A DNA stretch of 64,000 nt from Sphingosinicella microcystinivorans. Its GTDB lineage: Bacteria > Pseudomonadota > Alphaproteobacteria > Sphingomonadales > Sphingomonadaceae. The notes below the pieces were generated by a model that did not search any database, was not told the DNA's origin, and saw nothing but the letters and a program-made list of their open reading frames with translations. Within the stretch, counting starts at the first letter, position 1. Every line of letters begins with the position of its first letter. Position numbers and translations under genes: made by a program. Positions 37,321 to 46,210 of the stretch are shown in pieces. Location: contig NZ_RBWX01000007.1 of NCBI RefSeq assembly GCF_003634215.1, forward strand, positions 1,288,945-1,352,944. Reading direction: 5' to 3'.

Positions 37321-38612
37321 GGCGCCGTGCCTGCCGCGGCCCGCCGATTGAGCCGGAACATAAAGGCGCGAACGACAAGACCGATCGCAAGCAGAACCAG
37401 GCACCACAGGCTGGCTTCAAGACCAATGCCGTAGGTCGCGAAGGCGATGAACACGACGGCGCCCGCGATCAGGAGGCGCTGGGCGGGCGCGGGGCTGCAC
37501 CGCCACGCAGCAAGCGCGGAGGTGAGGTACAGCATGACCATCGCGGCAGTTGAAAGCAGAATGATGAACGTGAAGAGATGCGCCGTTGCGCGGCTGCTGT
37601 TGGCAAGCAGCAAAATGATGCTGAGGACACTCGCCACGATCTGCGCGACGACGGGCGTGTTGCTTCCGCGCGTCTTCGTCATGGCCGCAGGCATTTCGCC
37701 GCGCAGGGCCATCGCGTAGCCAAGCTCGCCGGTGCCGAGGATCAAGCCGTTCAGGCACCCGATTGCAGCGACGGCGACGGTCAGCGCGCTCACCGTGGCG
37801 GCGGTCGTTCCCCAGCGCGACACCAGCGCATCGGCAAAGGGCGCCGGCGACGCGGCAACAACGCTGGTCGGCAGCAGCATCTGGATCGCCGTTCCGGCGA
37901 CGAGATAGAGCAGGACCACAAAGGCGGTTCCGCCAATCAGTGCCCGGGGGATCGTCCGTTCGGGATTGCGAACCTTGCCGACCGGGGTCGTGGCCGTTTC
38001 GAAACCCGTGAAGGCGAAAAAGGTCAGCGCCGTCGCGGTTGCTATGTTGGCGAAATTCACCGGCAGCGGCGCGAAGGGTTCGAAGGTGCCGCCTGTGACG
38101 CCGCGTTCGACAAAGAGGAAGACGACCGCCAGCAACGGAATAAGCTTGATCGCAACGGTCACGACCGAAAAGCTGCCTGCCGCGCGCACGCCCGCACCGT
38201 TGATCGCGGTGAGCAGCACCAGCCAGCCGATCGCCATCGGGACAATCGCGGCGTCACCGCCCAGCGACGGGCTGACAAACGAGAGCGCTGCCGCTGCGGC
38301 GAGCGCCACGGCGGCCTGTGCCACCCAGTTCGATACCCAGAAACTCCACGCGACAAGGAACGCGACTGTCGGCCCATATTCCTTTTCGACATTGGCCTGG
38401 ATGCCGTCTCCGCCAAGGCGGGAAAGGCGCGCGAGCGCATAGGCGATGCACAGGATGCCGACCCCGCTGATGATCCATCCGATCAATGCGTTGCGGCCGA
38501 GCGGCGCAAGGCTGACGGGAAGCATGAAGATGCCCGAGCCGATGATGGTGCCGACGACGAGCGATGCCGTCATCCAGAAGCCGATCATCTGCGGCTTGGC
38601 GCTTGCGGTCAT
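37317..38612 (-). CDS. Amino-acid/polyamine permease, APC superfamily
   Basis: The 431-residue protein has about twelve transmembrane segments. It has the APC signature GTIIGSGIFMLPVSLAPLGRNALIGWIISG near the N-terminus, the conserved FFAFTGFETATTPVGKVRNPERTIPRALIGG in the middle, and GELGYAMALRGEMPAAMTKT. These features fit the APA/YjeH-like amino-acid transporters, but the substrate cannot be read from the sequence. The ATG is at 38612. It lies between a DUF2147 gene (convergent) and a DsbA-like gene 99 bases upstream on the same strand. Confidence 0.9.
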   Translation of the reverse strand: MTASAKPQMIGFWMTASLVVGTIIGSGIFMLPVSLAPLGRNALIGWIISGVGILCIAYALARLSRLGGDGIQANVEKEYGPTVAFLVAWSFWVSNWVAQAAVALAAAAALSFVSPSLGGDAAIVPMAIGWLVLLTAINGAGVRAAGSFSVVTVAIKLIPLLAVVFLFVERGVTGGTFEPFAPLPVNFANIATATALTFFAFTGFETATTPVGKVRNPERTIPRALIGGTAFVVLLYLVAGTAIQMLLPTSVVAASPAPFADALVSRWGTTAATVSALTVAVAAIGCLNGLILGTGELGYAMALRGEMPAAMTKTRGSNTPVVAQIVASVLSIILLLANSSRATAHLFTFIILLSTAAMVMLYLTSALAAWRCSPAPAQRLLIAGAVVFIAFATYGIGLEASLWCLVLLAIGLVVRAFMFRLNRRAAAGTAP

Positions 38613-38711
38613 GGTGCCCCTCCACGGACCGGAAGAGCAGAATCGCCGTCAGGTCTTTGCGGACGTTAAACGAACTGATGCGGCAGTGTATGATTTTATA
38701 GGTTTGGCGAT

Positions 38712-39497
38712 TCAGCCTTTGTCGCGCGCCTCGGCAATGGCCTTTTTCAGCTCGTCATAGCCCACCGCCCCGGAGAGAATGCGGTTGCCGACGACGTAGC
38801 TCGGCGTGCCGGTGAGGCCGAGCGCGTTGCCGAGGCGAAGGTTCTTGTCGATTTCGCGTTTGAGGCGTTCGCTTTTCATGTCGGTCGCGGTGCTCGTCTC
38901 GTTGAGCCCTGCCTTGCGGACACCTTCGATCGTCTTTTGTGTCGAAACCCGGGCCTTGTCCGTGAACATCCAGTTGTAGAAGGCGCGGTATTTGCCCTGT
39001 TCGGCAGCGGAAAGGCTGGCGAGCGCGGCCTCGCGGGAGGCTTCCCCGAGCACGGGGAGGTCGCGGTAAACGACCTTCAGCTTCTTGTCCTCTTTCAGCA
39101 GGCGTTCGACATCGGGGTGGGAGAGGCGGCAGTAGGGGCAGTTGAAATCGAAGAACTCCACGAGCGTGACGTCGGCGTCCTTCGCACCCGCCCACGCGCT
39201 TCCAAAGGGCGTCTCGATCTCGTCGCGGTTCTGCGAAATCAGGCTTGAGACTTCGCGCGCCTGCAGGCGGTTTACTGCCTCCGGAATGATCTCGGGGTGG
39301 GCGAGGATATAATCGTGGACGATCTTCTCCACCTCCTCGCGCTGTGCCTTTGTCAGCGTGCCGCCGTTCGCGATCGAAGGCTGGCGGCCCGTGAGCAGCA
39401 TCAGCAGGCCGCCGGCAAGCAGCAGCAGCGCGAACGCGCCCATGATGTTGGCCGCGAGCGGCCAGCGCGCCCGCAGGCGTTTGTAGAAATCGATCAT
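38712..39497 (-). CDS. DsbA-family thioredoxin, periplasmic
   Basis: The 261-residue protein has an N-terminal membrane anchor (about 15-36, ANIMGAFALLLLAGGLLMLLTG), a helical spacer, and a DsbA/ScsC-like thioredoxin fold with the redox site FNCPYC (Cys120, Cys123). The cis-Pro loop GTPSYVVGN follows about 110 residues later. Proteins of this DUF953/ScsC-like type act as thiol oxidases or isomerases in the periplasm. It is 7 bases downstream of the M48 protease gene and probably co-transcribed, suggesting joint envelope-protein quality control. Confidence 0.88.
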   Translation of the reverse strand: MIDFYKRLRARWPLAANIMGAFALLLLAGGLLMLLTGRQPSIANGGTLTKAQREEVEKIVHDYILAHPEIIPEAVNRLQAREVSSLISQNRDEIETPFGSAWAGAKDADVTLVEFFDFNCPYCRLSHPDVERLLKEDKKLKVVYRDLPVLGEASREAALASLSAAEQGKYRAFYNWMFTDKARVSTQKTIEGVRKAGLNETSTATDMKSERLKREIDKNLRLGNALGLTGTPSYVVGNRILSGAVGYDELKKAIAEARDKG

Positions 39498-39504
39498 AAA
39501 GCCC

Positions 39505-40899
39505 CTAACGACGTTTCCGTTTGCCGTTCTCGTCTTCGACGGCGTGCTGGCTCACCATGTAGATATCCTGCGCCCGAATCCAGTCTGGAGTGCCAGGGCT
39601 GAGGCCCGCCATCGCGGTGCGCGAACTGGCGAGTGCAAGCTGCGCGTTGCCGGTGAGATTGTTCTGCTCGGCGGTCGCGAGCGCGGCGCGCGCTTCATCG
39701 CCGCCGCGCGCATAAGCGATGCCGAGCTGATACCAGGCGAAGGGGTTGCGGTTGTCGCGCGCAACAGCGGCGCGCAGCACGCGCTTCGCTTCTTCGGTGT
39801 TTTCGGGCTTCTCGGTCGCGATCAGTGCGTGGCCGAGCATTCCGGCAATGAGCGGCTGATCGGGCGCGATCGCAACCGAGCGGCGGAGCGGCCCCAGCGC
39901 CTCTTCGACCTTGCCGGATTCAAGCAGAACCTGCCCTTTGAGTTCAAGGAAGAAGGGGTCCTGCGGCGCATCCTTCAGCAGCCAATCGATCTCTGTCTCC
40001 GCGCGGTCCGGGAAGGCATTCTTGTGCCATGCGTAGGCGCGGGCGTAGCGCGCGGGCACCGACGTGTCCGTTTCGGGATACTTCTGGAAGGTGCGCGAAG
40101 GTTCCTCGATATAGCCGTAGAGCTTCGCCTTGATGCGCAGGAATTTCGCCTGCAGCGCGGGATCGATGGGTTTTTCCCACGCGGCGTCGGTCTTGTAGGT
40201 GTTTTCGAGTGCGGCGATGCGATCGCCCGTTAGCGGGTGAGTGCGCGCGTAGCCGTTGTCCTGCGGGATCGCCAGGCGAAATTCCTGGTTCTGCAGCTTC
40301 TTGAAGAAGTTGATCGATCCCCGCCCAGAAATTCCGGCCTTGTGGAGGAATGTGGCGCCGGCTTGGTCGGCTGCGGATTCCTGCGTGCGCGAGTACGCGA
40401 GGAACTTGCCGAGCGCGGCCTGCTGCCCGCCCGCGAAGATCGCCATGCCGGCTTCGCCCGCGCCTGCCGCCATTGCGGCCGCGCCGAGCAGCATCGAGAG
40501 GAGGGTGATGGACGTCGCCGCCTTGGCGCCTTCGCTGAAGCGCACGACATGGCCGCCCGTGATGTGGCCGATTTCGTGGGCGATGACGCCTTGCACCTCG
40601 TTGACGTCGTCCGCGGCCATTATGAGGCCGCTGTGGACATACACAGCCTGTCCGCCCGCGACGAAGGCGTTGATCGAGGAGTCGCCGATCAGGATGACGT
40701 CGAGTGAGCGCGGGTTGAGGCCGGCGGCTTCGGCGAGCGGCGCGGAGATTTCGTGGAAAAAGGTTTCGGTTTCCGCGTCGCGGAGGATGCTCTGGGCAAG
40801 CGCAGGGCGGATCGACGCCGTAACGGCGAGGACAGCGGCGAGAAGAAGGCGCAGGCCTGCCGAAAAAGGCTTCCGGGCTGAAACGAACCGGGATGTCAT
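39505..40899 (-). CDS. Periplasmic M48 metalloprotease with TPR domain (BepA-like)
   Basis: A signal peptide (LRLLLAAVLAVTASIRPALA) leads to an M48 domain with HEIGH (His108, Glu109, His112) and the third ligand segment TQESAADQAG. A C-terminal TPR-like helical region follows (about 280-450, with repeats such as LGPLRRSVAIAPDQPLIAGMLGHALIATEK). This is the BepA (YfgC) arrangement: an outer-membrane-assembly protease and chaperone. The ATG at 40899 was chosen because it starts the signal peptide; an open frame to 41028 reads through the rne tail. It is separated by 104 bases from rne. Confidence 0.92.
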   Translation of the reverse strand: MTSRFVSARKPFSAGLRLLLAAVLAVTASIRPALAQSILRDAETETFFHEISAPLAEAAGLNPRSLDVILIGDSSINAFVAGGQAVYVHSGLIMAADDVNEVQGVIAHEIGHITGGHVVRFSEGAKAATSITLLSMLLGAAAMAAGAGEAGMAIFAGGQQAALGKFLAYSRTQESAADQAGATFLHKAGISGRGSINFFKKLQNQEFRLAIPQDNGYARTHPLTGDRIAALENTYKTDAAWEKPIDPALQAKFLRIKAKLYGYIEEPSRTFQKYPETDTSVPARYARAYAWHKNAFPDRAETEIDWLLKDAPQDPFFLELKGQVLLESGKVEEALGPLRRSVAIAPDQPLIAGMLGHALIATEKPENTEEAKRVLRAAVARDNRNPFAWYQLGIAYARGGDEARAALATAEQNNLTGNAQLALASSRTAMAGLSPGTPDWIRAQDIYMVSQHAVEDENGKRKRR

Positions 40900-41003
40900 C
40901 GCCGCCCTATAACCTTTCGCGACTGAACCCCCAATGAGCGAAACTAGGGCGGCGGCGGGCGATTGCAAGCCCGTCGCCGCCTTGTCTCTGGAATGCCGGC
41001 GTC

Positions 41004-43616
41004 TCAGTCGCCGAACGTCCGCTGCCACCAGCCCTTACGCGGCGGCGCGGCGTCTTCCCCTGCATCGTTCGCTGCGGTCTCGACCGTCTCGGCGGCATCC
41101 ACGGCTTCCGACACGGTTTCCGCTGCAGGCGCGCTTTTGGCGGCGGCTTTGCGGCGCGGCGCGCGCTTCGGCTTTGCGGGGGCTTCTGCGGCAACCTCTT
41201 CGGCCGGAGCGGCGGGCTCCGGTGCAGATTCCGGTTCGGGCGCGGCTTCCACCGTTTCCGCCTTCTTGCGCCGGGTCCGCTTGGGCTTGGCTTCAGCCTC
41301 GGCCGCAGGCGCTTCAACGACGGGCGCTTCGACCGTTTCCGTTTCCGCTGCGTCCACGGTCTCCGGGGTTTCAGCCTTCACGGCCTTGCGACGGCCACGC
41401 GGCTTGCGGGCAGGGGCTTCGGCTTCCACAGGCGCGGCGGGCGTTTCCTCCGCAGCCGGTTCGATTTCCGGGGCGGTGTCCTCATCCGAACCGGCTTCGC
41501 CTTCGCTCGCTCCGCCGTCAGCAGCTTCGCCTCCGACCTCGTCACCATTCCTGCGGCGGCCACCACGACGACCACGGCGACGGCGGCGGCGCTTGCTGCC
41601 GTCCTCATCCCGATCTTCGCGCGACTGTTCGTGCGTTTCGGTGCTCTCTGCGGCTTCGTCGGCTTCTTGGCTTCCGGCATCGAGTGCCTCCGCACCGTCC
41701 TGCGGCGCGGGACGGCGCTCGTCGTCGCGTTCGCGATCCTTGCGGCCGCGTCCACGGCGGCGGCGGCGCGAGCGGCCGCCCTCGTCGCGACGCTCATCGT
41801 TGCGCTCGCGGCGCTCGGAGGTTTCGGCCTCGGCCTCTTCTTCCTCTTCTTCCTCGTCCTCGATGATGTCGTCGTCGTCATCCTCGGGGGCGGGGGCAAC
41901 GGGTGCCAGCAGATTGACGCGGGGCACGGGCGGCGGGCCGCTGCCGTCGATCTCCTGTTCCCCGACATTGAGGTCGCCGTTCGGCGCGATCTCGACCATG
42001 ACGCCGTACAGATCCTCGACGCGCGAGATTTGGCTGCGCTTCACGTTCAGCATGTAGATCGCCACCTCGAAGGGCAGGCGCAGCGTGATGCGGCTGTGCT
42101 TGCCGCGCAGCGCCTCGGCCTCCAGCACGCGCAGCGCGCCGAGCGCGGCGGACTGCACCGTGCGGACCATGCCCGCGCCTTCGCAAACCGGGCAGACGTG
42201 CGTCGAAGCTTCGAGCACGCCCGTGCGCAGCCGCTGGCGGCTCATTTCCAGGAGCCCGAACGAGGATATGCGGCCCACCTGAATGCGCGCGCGGTCGTGC
42301 TTCAGTGCTTCCTTCAGCGCCTTCTCGACCTTGCGGTTGTTCGAGTGCACGTCCATGTCGATGAAATCGATGACGACAAGCCCCGCCATGTCGCGCAGGC
42401 GAAGCTGCCGCGCGATTTCGCGCGCTGCTTCAAGGTTCGTCTTGAGCGCGGTTTCCTCGATATTGTGCTCGCGCGTCGATTTGCCCGAGTTGATGTCGAT
42501 CGAAACGAGAGCCTCGGTCGGATTGATGACCATGTAGCCGCCCGATTTCAGCTGCACCACCGGATGGTACATGGCTGCAAGCTGCTGCTCGACCTGGAAG
42601 CGCTGAAAAAGCGGAACAGGGTCAACGTATTGCTGAACCTTCTTCGCGTGGCTTGGCATCAGAAGCTTCATGAAGCTCCGCGCCGCACGGTATCCCTCTT
42701 CTCCGTCCACCAGCACTTCGCTGATGTCCCGGTTGTAGATATCCCGGATCGCCCGCTTGATCAGGTCGGAGTCTTCGTGGATCAGCGCCGGCGCGCTTGA
42801 TGCCAGCGTCTTCTCGCGGATCTCGTCCCACAGGCGCGTGAGATAATCGAAGTCGCGCCGGATTTCGGCGCGCGTGCGCGAAAGCCCCGCGGTGCGGATG
42901 ATGCAGCCCATGCCGGTCGGCAGCTGCAGTTCCGAAACGATGGATTTCAGCCGTTTGCGGTCGCTCTGGTTGGAAATCTTCCGGCTGATGCCGCCGCCGT
43001 GGTTGGTGTTCGGCATGAACACGCAGTAGCGGCCAGCAAGACTGAGGTACGTCGTGAGTGCCGCACCCTTGTTGCCGCGCTCTTCCTTGACGACCTGCAC
43101 CAGCAGCACCTGGCGGCGCTTGATGACTTCCTGGATCTTGTAGCGGCGACGCAGGTTCTGGCGCTTCGCCCGCATGGCGTTGTCGTGGTCGTCGTGATGA
43201 TCGCTCCCGACCGTGGTCGGCGCGGGCGGCTCGCTGTCTTCGCCATCTTCGGACGGCTCGTCGGCGCTTTCGGCGTCGTCGTCATCGTCTTCGTGCTCGG
43301 CGTCCATCTCGGCGCGGTGCGCCTCGGCGGCCTCGCGCTCCTCGCGGAGCAGCGCATCACGATCCTCTTTGGGGATCTGGTAGTAATCCGGGTGGATTTC
43401 CGAAAAGGCGAGGAAGCCGTGCCGGTTTCCGCCGTATTCCACGAACGCCGCCTGCAGCGAGGGTTCGACGCGTGTAACCTTGGCGAGGTAGATATTGCCC
43501 TTCAGTTGTTCCTTCTGGGCGGATTCGAAGTCAAACTCCTCGATCCGGTTGCCTTCTATGACGGCGACCCGGGTCTCCTCCGGGTGGCGCGCGTCGATGA
43601 GCATGCGCATTGACAT
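41004..43616 (-). CDS. rne: Ribonuclease E
   Basis: RNase E initiates mRNA decay and rRNA/tRNA processing. The 870-residue protein has an S1 domain (about 37-200) interrupted by an acidic insertion rich in Asp and Glu (about 100-150), as in other Alphaproteobacteria. The catalytic domain carries Asp374 in SIDINSGK and Asp417 in VIDFIDMD, and a zinc link CPVC (Cys475, Cys478). The C-terminal third is a low-complexity, highly charged and Ala/Pro/Glu-rich scaffold region without an obvious conserved fold. The ATG at 43616 was chosen with GGAG eight bases upstream. Confidence 0.95.
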   Translation of the reverse strand: MSMRMLIDARHPEETRVAVIEGNRIEEFDFESAQKEQLKGNIYLAKVTRVEPSLQAAFVEYGGNRHGFLAFSEIHPDYYQIPKEDRDALLREEREAAEAHRAEMDAEHEDDDDDAESADEPSEDGEDSEPPAPTTVGSDHHDDHDNAMRAKRQNLRRRYKIQEVIKRRQVLLVQVVKEERGNKGAALTTYLSLAGRYCVFMPNTNHGGGISRKISNQSDRKRLKSIVSELQLPTGMGCIIRTAGLSRTRAEIRRDFDYLTRLWDEIREKTLASSAPALIHEDSDLIKRAIRDIYNRDISEVLVDGEEGYRAARSFMKLLMPSHAKKVQQYVDPVPLFQRFQVEQQLAAMYHPVVQLKSGGYMVINPTEALVSIDINSGKSTREHNIEETALKTNLEAAREIARQLRLRDMAGLVVIDFIDMDVHSNNRKVEKALKEALKHDRARIQVGRISSFGLLEMSRQRLRTGVLEASTHVCPVCEGAGMVRTVQSAALGALRVLEAEALRGKHSRITLRLPFEVAIYMLNVKRSQISRVEDLYGVMVEIAPNGDLNVGEQEIDGSGPPPVPRVNLLAPVAPAPEDDDDDIIEDEEEEEEEAEAETSERRERNDERRDEGGRSRRRRRGRGRKDRERDDERRPAPQDGAEALDAGSQEADEAAESTETHEQSREDRDEDGSKRRRRRRGRRGGRRRNGDEVGGEAADGGASEGEAGSDEDTAPEIEPAAEETPAAPVEAEAPARKPRGRRKAVKAETPETVDAAETETVEAPVVEAPAAEAEAKPKRTRRKKAETVEAAPEPESAPEPAAPAEEVAAEAPAKPKRAPRRKAAAKSAPAAETVSEAVDAAETVETAANDAGEDAAPPRKGWWQRTFGD

Positions 43617-43681
43617 TTGGTGTTCTCCGAGGCCTCGGCACCGCTGCGACCTCAGCCGCAGACGATGGGGCACGTGTTACG

Positions 43682-43706
43682 GGAGCGTCGGGCAAGCCCG
43701 CGCTCC
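43682..43706 (-). promoter_or_regulatory. Strong stem-loop in the rne leader
   Basis: GGAGCG-T-CGGGC pairs with GCCCG-CGCTCC around an AA loop: 11 paired bases with a single bulged T, lying about 66 to 90 bases upstream of the rne ATG. In E. coli, hairpins in the rne 5' leader let RNase E control its own message. This hairpin is in the right place for the same job here, but the mechanism is inferred. The rest of the 484-base gap up to amiC holds no convincing gene. Confidence 0.45.
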
Positions 43707-44005
43707 GATGGTTTGGAACTGTGGCGAGCCGCATATCGCGCGCCGAGGGGAAGGCCATCGCCTTCATCGTCTCCTCATGGCATCGCATTGCCGACATGCG
43801 TCAAAACCTCGATCTTAGCGGCTGCATCTCCCCGTCCGGCAGAATGCCAGTGCCGTTTCGCGCGGGAAGGCGTGAAACCATCAACCCGATTAAAGAGAAG
43901 ACGGTTTGGACACTGACGGAGGGCCGGACTTTGGCCGCTATCCGGTCTGCTAGCAGCTATGCGTGGCATGAACAACACAAAGCGTTACGGAAATGTGCAA
44001 TTCAC

Positions 44006-44034
44006 TTGAACACTCCGAACCTTAACCATAAGAT
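44006..44034 (+). promoter_or_regulatory. Sigma-70 promoter of amiC with overlapping CtrA-like half-site
   Basis: TTGAAC (44006-44011) and TAAGAT (44029-44034) are spaced by 17 bases, 67 bases upstream of the amiC ATG. TTAACCAT (44022-44029), which resembles a CtrA half-site, overlaps the -10 edge, and a GANTC sequence (GATTC, 44032-44036) lies beside it. Cell-cycle control is suggested but rests on short matches. Confidence 0.5.
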
Positions 44035-44100
44035 TCGGCGGAAGTTCGCCATTTGCGGGGCCTTACGGGCGAACAAAAGTGCTCTTGCGGGGGATAGGAA

Positions 44101-45438
44101 ATGTCGCGCTGGTTGAGGCGGGGAGGACAGGCGCTTTGCGCACCGCTGATTGCGGCGTGCATCACGCTTTCTGTGCCTGCCATGGCCGCGCGGCTTGGCG
44201 AAGCCGCGGTGACGGCGAGCGGCGAGAATGTAATCGTGACCATCAATGCCGAGGGTGCGGGACGTATTTCTACGTTCGCGCTTTCAGGGCCGCCTCGTCT
44301 CGCCATTGACCTCGACAGCATGACGGCTTCGGGTGGATCCGTTCTGGGCAGCGGTATCGTGCTCAAGGTGCGTAATGCACAGTTCGACGCCGATACTGCG
44401 CGTCTGGTTGTGGATCTGGCCTCACCCGCGCGCATCATATCGAGCAACTATTCGGCTGGAAAATTGAAGCTGACGGTGGCGCCGACGAGCGAGGCGGCGT
44501 TTGCGAAGCTGGTAGCGAGCGGTCGCTCGACACTTATCGCTGCACCGGTCAGCCCCCAGAATCTCGCGGTTGCATCGGCCCAGCCTGCGGTGCCGGCTCC
44601 CATGAAGCCTGCTGCCAGCGCGCCAGAAAAAGTCGTGACGCCTACGCCGAAAGCCGCTGCAACGGTTGCGATAAAGGGGCCCACCGAGGCTCGACCGGCA
44701 AAAGCGCTCTCCACCCCGCCGCAGCGCCCCCGCCTGGCAGGACGGCTGCCGGTCGTGGTGATCGATGCGGGACACGGAGGCAAAGACGTCGGCACGATCA
44801 GCGTGCTCGGCGCAAAGAAATACGAGAAGGATGTCGTTCTCGCGATCGCCAAAGCGATCAAGAAGGAGCTCGATGCTTCGGGACGCGTGAAGGCGATCCT
44901 GACGCGCGATGACGACACTTACCTGCGCCATCGCGACCGGTTCGGTATTGCGCGACACAGCAGCGCATCGCTGTTCATTTCCGTGCACGCCGACAGTGCG
45001 CCCGTACCGAACGCGAGCGGGGCGACGGTTTACACGCTCTCGGAAACCGCATCGGACGCCGAAGCCGCGCGTCTCGCCGCCAAGGAAAACCGTTCGGACA
45101 TCATCGCTGGTGTCGATCTCGCGGTTGAAACCAATGAGGTGACCGACATCCTCATCGATCTCGCGCAGCGCGAGACGATGAACACCTCCGCCGAGTTCGC
45201 TGCGATCCTCCAGCGCGAGATGCGCGAGGACATCAAAGTGCGCAGCCAGTTCCACCGTTTTGCGGGTTTCCTGGTGCTGAAGGCACCGGATGTGCCCTCG
45301 GTGCTCTTGGAGACAGGCTACCTCTCGAACGAGGAGGACTCGAAGTTCCTCTTCTCCACGTCAGGCCAGCAGCGCATCGCCAAGGCTGTGCGACGTGCGG
45401 TCGAGGCGCATTTTCTCAGGCGTCTCGCCCAGCGCTGA
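44101..45438 (+). CDS. amiC: N-acetylmuramoyl-L-alanine amidase with AMIN domain
   Basis: A signal peptide is followed by an AMIN domain (about 30-130, which targets septal peptidoglycan), an Ala/Pro-rich linker (about 150-215) and an Amidase_3 zinc domain (about 218-440). The metal and catalytic residues are in VVIDAGHGGKD, KKYEKDVVLA, SVHADS and LLETGYLSNEED. It splits daughter-cell septa by cutting the stem peptide from muramic acid. The promoter lies at 44006-44034. Its 3' end overlaps the opposing nucleotidyltransferase gene by 78 bases (45361-45438), an uncommonly long convergent overlap. Confidence 0.94.
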   Translation: MSRWLRRGGQALCAPLIAACITLSVPAMAARLGEAAVTASGENVIVTINAEGAGRISTFALSGPPRLAIDLDSMTASGGSVLGSGIVLKVRNAQFDADTARLVVDLASPARIISSNYSAGKLKLTVAPTSEAAFAKLVASGRSTLIAAPVSPQNLAVASAQPAVPAPMKPAASAPEKVVTPTPKAAATVAIKGPTEARPAKALSTPPQRPRLAGRLPVVVIDAGHGGKDVGTISVLGAKKYEKDVVLAIAKAIKKELDASGRVKAILTRDDDTYLRHRDRFGIARHSSASLFISVHADSAPVPNASGATVYTLSETASDAEAARLAAKENRSDIIAGVDLAVETNEVTDILIDLAQRETMNTSAEFAAILQREMREDIKVRSQFHRFAGFLVLKAPDVPSVLLETGYLSNEEDSKFLFSTSGQQRIAKAVRRAVEAHFLRRLAQR

Positions 45439-46209
45439 TCCGCGTTCGCCCAGGATCGTCTCGGCGACGTGCAGCGTGCGCTCGTTGTCGACATCGATTG
45501 CAAGCGCGCCGTCGCTGACGCGGATCGGACGGATGGTGAAGCCGAACCGCCGCGAAAAGCCGCGGAATGCTCCGTCGAGCGTGGCGAGCCCGTAGCGGAA
45601 GCGGATGAGGTTCAGAAGGCCGAAGGCCTTCACGATCCGCATCGGGAATTTGGCGAACTGACCACCGCCTCGGAAGACCTCGGCGGCTTTCAGTGCCTCA
45701 CGTGAGCCGATCACATAGGTGTTGCAATTCGAATACTCGCCGCAGCGGAAGCGGTAGAAGCGCCGCTGCCCGTCCGGGTGGGCAGCGATCACGCGGTCGC
45801 GGCGCGCGAAGGCGACGGCGGCCTCCGCGCCCTGCGATGCGGAGAGGATTTCCGCGGTGCTGGCGGGGGTCAGGTTCACGTTGTCGGCAGTGGTGACGAG
45901 GAAGGGCGGGCTAGAGGCGTTCGCAGCGCGAAACACGCTGTCGACCAGATTGGGGGCGGAGCGTTCGACTGCGATGCGGCCGCTGCCAAGCTGGCGGATG
46001 AGCGGGGCGAGGATTTCGGGGGTATCGATCGAGACAACGATACGATCGATACCGTGCGTCGCGTCCAACGCTTCGAGGACGTGGAGGAGCATCGGCTTGC
46101 CGGCGACGGGGACGAGGCACTTGTGCGAGACGCCTGCGTTCGCGGCGAGCGGATCAAGACGCCCGTCGCGCTTGCCTGCAAGGACGATCGCGGAAAAGCC
46201 TGCCCCCAT
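45361..46209 (-). CDS. MobA-like NTP transferase, partner of an ATP-grasp enzyme
   Basis: This 282-residue sugar-nucleotidyltransferase-fold protein begins with the nucleotide loop SAIVLAGKRDGRLDPLA and the lysine segment KCLVPVAGKPMLLHVLEAL. The metal-site VTTADNVNLT and SNCNTYVIG segments follow. It should attach a nucleotide to a phosphorylated small molecule, which cannot be named. It begins one base after the stop of an ATP-grasp gene, so the two form an operon. Its last 78 bases run antisense through the end of amiC. No transporter or further synthesis gene accompanies the pair. Confidence 0.78.
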   Translation of the reverse strand: MGAGFSAIVLAGKRDGRLDPLAANAGVSHKCLVPVAGKPMLLHVLEALDATHGIDRIVVSIDTPEILAPLIRQLGSGRIAVERSAPNLVDSVFRAANASSPPFLVTTADNVNLTPASTAEILSASQGAEAAVAFARRDRVIAAHPDGQRRFYRFRCGEYSNCNTYVIGSREALKAAEVFRGGGQFAKFPMRIVKAFGLLNLIRFRYGLATLDGAFRGFSRRFGFTIRPIRVSDGALAIDVDNERTLHVAETILGERGSALGETPEKMRLDRTSHSLGDALLA

Positions 46210-46210
46210 C

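Noticed and set aside
40900-41028. N-terminal extension of the M48 protease
   Set aside because: The extension precedes a clean signal peptide and reads through the end of rne.
43610-44116. Open frame in the rne-amiC gap
   Set aside because: Composition is unlike its neighbours, it overlaps the rne start and amiC start, and no ribosome site supports it.
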